Part shown: one piece after another, positions 6,458 to 11,786 of the stretch
Position numbering within the stretch: the first letter of the stretch is position 1
Layout: every line of letters begins with the position of its first letter
DNA from: Pullilachnospira_A gallistercoris
GTDB taxonomy: Bacteria; Bacillota; Clostridia; Lachnospirales; Lachnospiraceae
DNA: 11,786 nt
Direction: 5' to 3'
Assembly (NCBI GenBank): GCA_018712125.1
Contig: DVHM01000008.1
Location: forward strand, 1 to 11,786
The notes under the pieces: model-generated
Database searches by the model: none
Seen by the model: the letters and a program-made list of their open reading frames with translations, nothing else
What the model was told of the DNA's origin: nothing
Translations under genes and position numbers: made by a program

Positions 6458-7534
6458 TCACAGATCACTCCTCATCCAACGCCGCACACCGGCAGCCACA
6501 CCGATGGCACAGATGAGATAGTGAAAAATGAGAGTCAGAACCTCGTTCCCCTGGAAGCACATGACCAGATCCCACTCCATGAACCAGGTGCCGCAGCGCC
6601 CCCACAATCCCGCCGGACTCATGCGGCAGAACACGTCAAAATATGTTCCGGTCTGCACACCGGAGAGCACATACAGCCCCAGCAGCAAGATCAGCAGGAT
6701 GATCACAGCGCGATAGCTGTTCCTGACGACAATCTGCAGGATTCCGGAAAGGATGCCCACTCCCAGTACCAATAGCAGACCGGTAATCAAAGACGCGATC
6801 AGGTATGCCCCAACCGTCATCGACTGGTAAGTAATGAAGGGATACAGCCAGAAGACCCTGACGTTTGCCACCAGCGGAGCCGTGACCGGCACTTCCCACA
6901 GTCCCTCCATCGGCACGATGAGAAAGAAAACCGCCAGTGTTCCGCCGAGCAGGAGCAGGGACGCCGCCATCCCGTGGACCAGCCCTACCAGTAGCTTTCT
7001 TACCTGTATTTCGCGCCCCTTTGGGGAACTGTAGACCAGATCCGCTGTCCGGCAGATCCGTTCGTAGTCCATCAGATAAATGACAAGAAAACTGACCAGA
7101 ATCGCCATCTCCAGCCACACATAACTCAGGATATCCACATACAGGATATTGTGAATCTCCAGATACTGCCCCGGATAATAATCGCCCTCCCCCTCGCCGT
7201 TCGCCCGGATCTCTTTGACTCTGCCGTCGAAGAAACGGTAGCACTCATTCACAAATTCCCGGAACGCTCCCTTCGGCTCGTAGCCTGTGGACAGCATTTT
7301 TGTCCTCATCATGGCAAAGATATCGAGATCCTCGTACATATCCTGAGCGTATTCCACCACCGACGGATCCCACTGCCCGTCACGGCTGATCTCATGCATT
7401 TTCCGCCACTCCCGGCGGCTGTAAGTCCCCACAGATATGTATATGTTCCACAGATTAAAGAGGAAGAAAAGAAGCAGCAGCCCCCACACTAACGGATATT
7501 TCCAGATTTTTCCGCTCTCCTTCCGCCAGATCAT
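6458..7534 (-). CDS. ABC-2-type transporter membrane protein, second permease of the operon
   Basis: A 358-residue integral membrane protein. One TM helix near residues 14-35 follows a basic N-terminus (MIWRKESGKIWK). A loop of about 100 residues, probably outside the cell, precedes five more TM segments (about 138-157, 180-207, 240-270, 274-294 and 331-351). A basic cytosolic stretch with SSPKGREIQVRKLLVG (169-184) follows the second TM, as in ABC-2 permeases. Its start codon overlaps the stop of the preceding permease in ATGA, so translation is coupled. It likely pairs with the operon's ATPase and the other permease. I do not recognise a specific family member or substrate. Similar ABC systems export peptides or protect against envelope-active antibiotics, but that is inference here. 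Confidence 0.82.
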   Translation of the reverse strand: MIWRKESGKIWKYPLVWGLLLLFFLFNLWNIYISVGTYSRREWRKMHEISRDGQWDPSVVEYAQDMYEDLDIFAMMRTKMLSTGYEPKGAFREFVNECYRFFDGRVKEIRANGEGEGDYYPGQYLEIHNILYVDILSYVWLEMAILVSFLVIYLMDYERICRTADLVYSSPKGREIQVRKLLVGLVHGMAASLLLLGGTLAVFFLIVPMEGLWEVPVTAPLVANVRVFWLYPFITYQSMTVGAYLIASLITGLLLVLGVGILSGILQIVVRNSYRAVIILLILLLGLYVLSGVQTGTYFDVFCRMSPAGLWGRCGTWFMEWDLVMCFQGNEVLTLIFHYLICAIGVAAGVRRWMRSDL

Positions 7535-8766
7535 GATACCACATCCTTCCTCCTGTTAAACCGGGACATCGCCCAGCCGATTACCGCCGCCGCCAGCATA
7601 AACGCCAGAATCATCAGATACCTTGAAAAAGTCTCAATGACAGTGCTGTAAATCATGATCATTCCGATAAAAAGATAATCGGTAAGAGAATTCAGGAGCA
7701 AAAACGGCCCGAGAATCAGAGCGAACCCCACCACATAGTTCGCGGCCACCCGGGAAATCAGATGAAACAGAACTGTACACGCAAGCACATACAGCGTCAT
7801 CATCCCCGCCGAGAAGAGCACATATTCCCCCAGGGTAAAGGGGAACTGCACCCAATGACCACGCGTACCGTAGATCGGATAATTCCAATAATAGGTCATA
7901 TCCGAGATGTCCATCGCCAGAATAAAGACCATCGTCTGAACCGCGCACACAACCGCCGCTGCTGCAAGAGAGATCAGAAGCTGCCGATCCCACAGTTTTC
8001 TTCCCGCCGCGGAGCTGCCCTGGAGATCACGGATTCCCGACAGTCGCTCCCGGATCTGCCAGGGCAGAATCAGGATTGCCACGGAGATCAGCATGATGGT
8101 GGCCAGATTCGGAAAGTTGATCCGCGTCGTGGTAAACACCCATTGCGGCAGCAGCGACATTTCATCGGTGTAAAAGAACTTTGCCAGCCATTCTACCATC
8201 AGGGAATCCGGATCGCTGCTTCCCGTCAGCGCCTTCTTCGCGCTTGCCATCGCCTCCTCCCGGGTATCACACAAAAAGTTGATATACCCCGGGCCTTCCC
8301 CCGCCAGGTCTTCGTAAAGATACTGGATCTCGTCCGCCACAGAATTCGCCACCGGCCCGTCGAGAAAGAGAATCCGGTTGATCTCCTCCACCACCTGGCG
8401 GGCATCCGCATCCCCCTCATCCATCCGACGTACATATTCCGAAGTGACAGCGTCCATCTCCTCCGAGTTGGTAATTCCTTCCCGCGCCAGGATCTCACTC
8501 TCCTGAATCAGGGTATCCTTATCCTTGAGCATGTCCTCCAGAATCTCGTCCAGCAGGTAGAATTCCGACTTGTGGATCGTCATACCCACCTCTTCCCGGA
8601 GCGTTTTGCTGATGTAGGTAATATACACATCGCTGCCCGGAACCCCTCCCGGGAAGTTTATGATCCCCCAATAGTAAATCTGAACATAAAAATATGTGAA
8701 GATCGCCAGCAGCAACAACAGCTTGATATTAAAGATTTTTTTCCATTCATACCAGAAAATTCGCAT
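7531..8766 (-). CDS. ABC-2-type transporter membrane protein, first permease, with large external loop
   Basis: A 411-residue membrane protein. After a basic N-terminus (MRIFWYEWKKIFNIK) comes TM1 (about 14-34), then a roughly 180-residue acidic, helix-rich loop (36-215) predicted outside the membrane. TM segments follow near 220-237, 262-284, 313-337, 343-370 and 382-402. The IRERLSGIRDLQGSSAAGRKLWDRQ region (from 238) after TM2 resembles the cytosolic coupling segment of ABC-2 permeases. The start is ATG 8766, which has GGGGGGAGAG just upstream and begins like its partner. A frame extension to 8844 runs back into the ATPase gene and has no ribosome binding site. It lies 13 bp after the ATPase stop and overlaps the next permease by 4 bp. 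Substrate unknown. Confidence 0.82.
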   Translation of the reverse strand: MRIFWYEWKKIFNIKLLLLLAIFTYFYVQIYYWGIINFPGGVPGSDVYITYISKTLREEVGMTIHKSEFYLLDEILEDMLKDKDTLIQESEILAREGITNSEEMDAVTSEYVRRMDEGDADARQVVEEINRILFLDGPVANSVADEIQYLYEDLAGEGPGYINFLCDTREEAMASAKKALTGSSDPDSLMVEWLAKFFYTDEMSLLPQWVFTTTRINFPNLATIMLISVAILILPWQIRERLSGIRDLQGSSAAGRKLWDRQLLISLAAAAVVCAVQTMVFILAMDISDMTYYWNYPIYGTRGHWVQFPFTLGEYVLFSAGMMTLYVLACTVLFHLISRVAANYVVGFALILGPFLLLNSLTDYLFIGMIMIYSTVIETFSRYLMILAFMLAAAVIGWAMSRFNRRKDVVS

Positions 8767-8779
8767 ACCTCTCCCCCCT

Positions 8780-9643
8780 TTATCGGTATGTGAGCAGAAA
8801 CACATCCTCCATGTTGGGCGCGCAGGCTCTCGCCTCCGGCTCATCCGCCAAATCTTTCTCCCTGCAGAATCTTACCACAATACTGTCGTCCTGCTCCTGG
8901 CGGACTGAGAGGACCATATGGCGGCGCGCAAACTCCTCATACTCCCATTCCCGAATCTTTTTCTCGTAAATTTTGCCCTGATACCGGCTGCAGATATTCG
9001 GGACCGTGTCCATCAGAAGGAGTCTGTGATCCTTCAGCAGCATAACCTGGTTCGCCACCGACTCCACATCGGAGACGATGTGGGTGGAGAGCACCACAAT
9101 GCGGTTGCGGGACATGGAGGAGAGGAGATTGCGAAAGCGCACCCGTTCCTTCGGGTCCAGCCCAGCTGTGGGCTCGTCCAGAATAAGAATCTTCGGATCT
9201 CCCAGAAGCGCCTGGGCGATACCCACCCGCTGAATCATACCGCCGGAGAATTTTTTCATCTTCTTGTTAGCCTCCTCCGAGAGGCCCACCAGCTCCAGAA
9301 GTTTCGGTATCTGCCTCTTCGCCTCCTGCCGGGGGATTTTTTTCAGCGCGGCCAGATAGGACAGATACTGCACCGGCGTATTGCTCTTGTAATAGCCGAA
9401 CTGCTGGGGCAGATACCCCACCATCTTCCGGTAACTCTCCCCCATCTCCAGAATATTTTCCCCGTCGTACAGAATTTCTCCGGAGGTGGGGAACAGCAGC
9501 GTTGTCATCATACGGATGATCGTTGTCTTCCCCGCGCCGTTGGGGGCCAGCATGGCGTACAATCCCTCCTCCAGTTCCAGGTTCAAATCCTCTATTGCAG
9601 TGAATTTTCCATAGTCTTTACGAATATTTACAAGCGAAAGCAT
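8780..9643 (-). CDS. ABC transporter ATP-binding protein
   Basis: A 287-residue ATPase with all catalytic motifs: Walker A APNGAGKTT (33-41, catalytic Lys39), Q-loop at LPQQFG (79-83), signature FSGGMIQR (132-139), Walker B KILILDEP (151-158, with Asp156 and Glu157), D-loop GLDP (161-164) and H-loop His188 in STHIVS. The first Gly of Walker A is replaced by Ala and the signature is SGGM rather than SGGQ; both occur in the antibiotic-resistance/export (BcrA, YxlF-like) group. About 70 C-terminal residues follow the nucleotide-binding domain. The ATG at 9643 has GGGGAGG 4 nt upstream, giving MLSLVNIRKDYGKF. The gene overlaps the end of the upstream membrane-protein gene by 26 bp. It should energise the two downstream permeases on the cytosolic face. 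Confidence 0.95.
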   Translation of the reverse strand: MLSLVNIRKDYGKFTAIEDLNLELEEGLYAMLAPNGAGKTTIIRMMTTLLFPTSGEILYDGENILEMGESYRKMVGYLPQQFGYYKSNTPVQYLSYLAALKKIPRQEAKRQIPKLLELVGLSEEANKKMKKFSGGMIQRVGIAQALLGDPKILILDEPTAGLDPKERVRFRNLLSSMSRNRIVVLSTHIVSDVESVANQVMLLKDHRLLLMDTVPNICSRYQGKIYEKKIREWEYEEFARRHMVLSVRQEQDDSIVVRFCREKDLADEPEARACAPNMEDVFLLTYR

Positions 9644-10379
9644 TTTTCCTCCCCACCTTTCCAACCATAAATAACATCCCCAGAAAACATCCAACCATGA
9701 TCGCGACATACACCGCCAGCGGGACAGTTCCGAAAAGAAAATCCCGAAGTCCGCCCGCCGTGTGGGCACAGACCAGGCAGATCAGGCTCCAGGCAGCGCC
9801 AAACAGTATCATCCGATAGTAGCTCCACATCCGTTCCACCATCAGAAGCATCACAATGGAGAACAGGAAAATACTGGAAATCCCCATCAGAGCCAGCCGG
9901 GTCTCATACCAGCCGTACACTACAGGAAGCAGCAGGCTGTTCGCGACCGCCGTGAAAATGCTGATATAAAACATCCGCAGGCCGATCATATGGGCCGCTG
10001 TGTAGGGCAGCCCCCATTTGACCTCCACCATGTGCTCATCCTCCTCCGCCCAGTTGGTCAGGATCAGAAGAATCAGATGCAGCATCGGAAAGGCCATAAG
10101 GGTCAGGTACTCCCGGTAGAGCGAATGATATCCCACCATGGTAATCAGATCCAGAATGACCGGATAGAGCAGCAAACCGATGGCGATGGCGCTTTTGCTG
10201 TGATAAAACACCACCCGAAGCCCCGGTCCCACATAAAGCTCCCGCAGCCTTTTCATGAAGCCCTTCTTCGGCGGCATTCCCAGATCCACAATCCCGGCGA
10301 CCTGCTCCCTTACCGTCCGATCATCCAGAACAGGCACCTCGATTCTCATCTCTTCTCTATTTCCCAGTTCTCTTCTCAT
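9618..10379 (-). CDS. Six-TM membrane protein of unknown function, between sigma factor and ABC ATPase
   Basis: 253 residues. A soluble charged N-terminus of about 60 residues (with VREQVAGIVDLGMPPKKGFMKRLREL, 23-48) precedes six predicted TM helices near 62-82, 91-109, 136-157, 165-182, 188-207 and 215-240. No enzyme motif is recognised. It overlaps the sigma gene by 23 bp and the ATPase gene by 26 bp, so its expression is tightly coupled to both. The start at 10379 has AGGAG 10 nt upstream; an alternative ATG at 10349 lies 7 bp past the sigma stop but has only AGAAGAG ahead of it. Position immediately after an ECF sigma gene, plus a cytosolic N-terminus on a membrane anchor, is what a membrane anti-sigma factor would look like. 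A third transporter subunit is equally possible. Function is inferred only. Confidence 0.8.
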   Translation of the reverse strand: MRRELGNREEMRIEVPVLDDRTVREQVAGIVDLGMPPKKGFMKRLRELYVGPGLRVVFYHSKSAIAIGLLLYPVILDLITMVGYHSLYREYLTLMAFPMLHLILLILTNWAEEDEHMVEVKWGLPYTAAHMIGLRMFYISIFTAVANSLLLPVVYGWYETRLALMGISSIFLFSIVMLLMVERMWSYYRMILFGAAWSLICLVCAHTAGGLRDFLFGTVPLAVYVAIMVGCFLGMLFMVGKVGRKNAFACKYS

Positions 10380-10989
10380 CCCGCTCCATCTCCTCTCTGA
10401 TCCCGCGGATCATCTGATAATATCTGGTCTTGACGGTAGATTCCGGTATACCCAGATCTTCCGCAATCTCCCTGAAAGAGTGCTCCAGAAAAATCTTCCT
10501 CTGAAAAATCAGAACCCAGGCCCGGTCATAACCGGCCGCCAGCTCCATAACCCGGCAAATCTGTTCTTTTCTCAGCAGATGGGAGAGCACATCGTTCTCC
10601 CACAGCTTGTCCTCCGCCCTTTCTCTCCCTGAAGATCCACCTCCCTGCTCCCCTTCCAGGTATCTGTCATCCTGTTTTCCTTCTCGATGCAGCGGCACCT
10701 CCCGTCCCCTCTGCCGGTAAAGGCTGCTGCGGTAATAATCTGTAATCCTGTTGGAAGCAATGCGGTACAGCCAGGTTCGAAATCCTGCCTTTCTCTCGTC
10801 AAATCCCCCGATTCCCCGCAGAACAGACAAAAAAATTTCCTGTGTCAGATCCATCGCCAGTTCCTGATCTCCGGTCTGACGGAAAGCGTACGCGAAAATT
10901 TCCTGATAATAGTGGGAAATCAGTTCATTTGCCGCCTCCCTGTCCTGCCGATACTTGATATTTCTGATCAGTTTTCGCTCATCCCTCAT
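10357..10989 (-). CDS. ECF-type sigma-70 family RNA polymerase sigma factor
   Basis: 210 residues. Region 2 (about 20-86) contains YYQEIFAYAFRQTGDQELAMDLTQEIFLSVLR and FRTWLYRIASNRITDYYR, the core-binding and -10-recognition helices. Region 4 (about 137-200) ends in the helix-turn-helix SFREIAEDLGIPESTVKTRYYQ, which reads the -35 element. Regions 1.2 and 3 are absent, as in ECF (group 4) factors. The linker between domains (88-130) is long, hydrophilic and Gly/Glu/Arg-rich. ATG 10989 is chosen because GGGGA lies 7 nt upstream and MRDERKLIRNI is a typical ECF N-terminus. A TTG at 11013 with AAGGA 10 nt upstream would add eight residues. The gene heads a five-gene operon with an ABC transporter and probably controls it. 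Confidence 0.93.
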   Translation of the reverse strand: MRDERKLIRNIKYRQDREAANELISHYYQEIFAYAFRQTGDQELAMDLTQEIFLSVLRGIGGFDERKAGFRTWLYRIASNRITDYYRSSLYRQRGREVPLHREGKQDDRYLEGEQGGGSSGRERAEDKLWENDVLSHLLRKEQICRVMELAAGYDRAWVLIFQRKIFLEHSFREIAEDLGIPESTVKTRYYQMIRGIREEMERDEKRTGK

Positions 10990-11047
10990 AGTATATTCCC
11001 CATCTTTTGACAACTTGTGCTCATCCTTAACAGATTCTACCTCTGTT

Positions 11048-11080
11048 ATTATATACGATGCCGGGATAAAGAAAGTTTGA
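11048..11080 (-). promoter_or_regulatory. Promoter of the sigma factor operon with ECF-like and SigA-like elements
   Basis: On the minus strand TCAAAC (11080-11075), a 17-nt spacer and CGTA (11057-11054) resemble ECF promoters such as the TGAAAC-N16-CGTA of Bacillus SigW. The CGTA runs straight into TATAAT (11053-11048), a perfect housekeeping -10 with only a weak -35 at 17 nt. The leader would be about 52-58 nt to ATG 10989. This suggests basal SigA transcription plus positive autoregulation by the operon's own sigma factor. Confidence 0.5.
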
Positions 11081-11084
11081 AAAA

Positions 11085-11400
11085 GGGGGCTTTTTTCCCT
11101 CGGGGGCTACGTTTCTGGTGGCTCCCTAGCTTGCTTCCCCCCTCCCCTCCGATTTTTTCTGATTTCTTCCGCCCCTAGAGCCCTTTTCTTCCCCAGGGGG
11201 CTGACTTTTCCGCCGAGTCTCAAGCTTGCTTCCACCTTCCCCCTCCGATTTTTCCGATTTCTTCCGCCCCTGAAGCTCTTTTCTCCCCTACAGGCTGACT
11301 TTTCCGGTCAGTCTCAAGCTTGCTTCCACCTTCCCCTCCGATTTTTTCTGATTTCTTCCGCCCCTGACAAGTTTTTCTCTCCTACAGGCTGACTTTCCCT
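11085..11400. repeat. Pyrimidine-rich imperfect tandem repeat, period 94-95 bp, about 3.3 copies
   Basis: Units start at AGCTTGCTTCC: 11128-11222, 11223-11316 and 11317 to about 11398, with a degenerate partial copy at about 11085-11127. Each unit has a CCTCCGATTTTT block, then GATTTCTTCCGCCCCT, a C/T-rich tract and GGCTGACTTT. The plus strand is strongly pyrimidine-rich with T-tracts. No credible gene, ribosome binding site plus frame, or tRNA was seen. The array fills most of the gap between the terminator at 11411-11453 and the sigma promoter. Confidence 0.85.
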
Positions 11401-11410
11401 CCAGCTCCAG

Positions 11411-11453
11411 AAAAGAAAAAGGGAGCTGCCGCATCCATACGACAGCTCCCTTT
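11411..11453 (-). terminator. Strong intrinsic terminator of the small membrane-protein gene
   Basis: On the minus strand AAAGGGAGCTG (11453-11443) pairs with CAGCTCCCTTT (11428-11418), a perfect 11-bp stem with a 14-nt loop. The T-rich run TTTTTCTTTT (11420-11411) follows. It lies 54 bp after the stop codon at 11508 and insulates that gene from the sigma factor operon. Confidence 0.9.
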
Positions 11454-11507
11454 ACGCTCACTCATTTTTAATCACTCAAACAGCCATCCGGCCCTGTTCC
11501 TCGCCCC

Positions 11508-11783
11508 TCACAGCATCAGAACCACAGACATCATGGTGGAAACATTCATCCAGAAAAGCGATCCCAGCAACACTGCTGCCACTGCCCCGCACAAGATGGA
11601 AACCACCAGCTTCCAGGTCTTCTTCCCCGTACCGCCATTTGCCGCGGCAGCGCGGGCGCTCTCCTGATACTGAATACCCAGCAGTGCGCAGAACACTACG
11701 CTGGCTGCTCCGGCAACCAGCATCAACAGGCAGACGATGAAAAAAATCGCCCCAAAAGCGAACAACATACTGATAAACGCCAT
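11508..11783 (-). CDS. Small hydrophobic membrane protein, unknown function (possibly truncated at window edge)
   Basis: 91 residues in the frame from ATG 11783. A long hydrophobic segment near 5-35 is followed by a short polar, Ala-rich link (QYQESARAAAANGGTGKKTWK, 38-58) and a second TM near 59-79; the tail (80-91) is also hydrophobic. Positive residues lie in the link, so it probably faces the cytosol. No family is recognised. The start is uncertain: only GGA is visible before the ATG, no in-frame stop precedes it, and the gene may begin outside the window. It ends before a strong terminator, so it is the last gene of its transcript and independent of the sigma operon. Confidence 0.6.
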   Translation of the reverse strand: MAFISMLFAFGAIFFIVCLLMLVAGAASVVFCALLGIQYQESARAAAANGGTGKKTWKLVVSILCGAVAAVLLGSLFWMNVSTMMSVVLML

Positions 11784-11786
11784 TCC

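Noticed and set aside
5474..6775. 433-codon open frame on the plus strand
   Set aside because: Antisense to glycerate kinase and the last permease, and it crosses a promoter and a terminator. No domain or ribosome binding site supports it.
7762..8793. 343-codon open frame on the plus strand
   Set aside because: Antisense to the first ABC permease, with basic low-complexity composition.
8767..8844. 26-codon N-terminal extension of the first permease
   Set aside because: It runs back into the ATPase gene and lacks a ribosome binding site; ATG 8766 has a purine-rich GGGGGGAGAG just upstream.
9644..9769. 42-codon N-terminal extension of the ABC ATPase
   Set aside because: It is an overlap in another frame with the six-TM gene. 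The domain begins normally at ATG 9643, which has GGGGAGG upstream.
11085..11400. CRISPR or coding tandem repeats
   Set aside because: Units are contiguous with no unique spacers, and the 94/95-bp period does not maintain a reading frame.

Overview
The window looks like the chromosome of a fermentative gut Clostridia, most likely Lachnospiraceae. This is an inference from moderate-to-high GC, strong GGAGG-type ribosome binding sites, a ferredoxin-domain aldo/keto reductase and a cytosolic plant-glycan repertoire. No rRNA or other taxonomic marker is present. Almost all DNA is coding. No tRNA, CRISPR array, insertion sequence or phage gene was seen.

Left part (1-6289), carbohydrate metabolism. 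Three minus-strand genes form a probable operon: GH39 beta-xylosidase (1978-3594), an aldo/keto reductase with a C-terminal Fe-S domain (886-1914), and a GH43 glycosidase whose 3' end lies outside the window (1-738). None has a signal peptide, so they should act on imported xylo-oligosaccharides or arabinoxylo-oligosaccharides in the cytoplasm. Divergent from GH39 is an aldose 1-epimerase (galM, TTG start at 4030), which would equilibrate anomers of released sugars. Convergent with galM, and overlapping its end by 11 bp, is a class II glycerate 2-kinase (5063-6289) that would feed 2-phosphoglycerate into lower glycolysis. The 435-bp gap between GH39 and galM holds both promoters, a dyad over the GH39 -35 region, and a repeat cluster: two direct copies of about 62 bp plus an inverted partial copy, giving large hairpins.

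Right part (6400-11080), a compact minus-strand operon: ECF-type sigma factor, six-TM protein of unknown function, ABC ATPase, and two different ABC-2-like membrane proteins, each with one TM, a large external loop, then about five TMs. Successive genes overlap by 23 and 26 bp, are separated by 13 bp, and overlap by 4 bp (ATGA). A stem-loop with a U-run ends the operon. Its promoter region contains both a TATAAT box and a TCAAAC-N17-CGTA arrangement resembling ECF sigma promoters, which suggests autoregulation. The layout recalls the Bacillus subtilis sigY-yxlCDEFG operon but with different membrane components. It is the best candidate here for a poorly described system, plausibly an envelope-stress or antimicrobial-peptide response.

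Upstream of the sigma promoter lies about 315 bp of pyrimidine-rich imperfect tandem repeat (period 94-95 bp), then a strong intrinsic terminator and a small hydrophobic protein gene (11508-11783) at the window edge.
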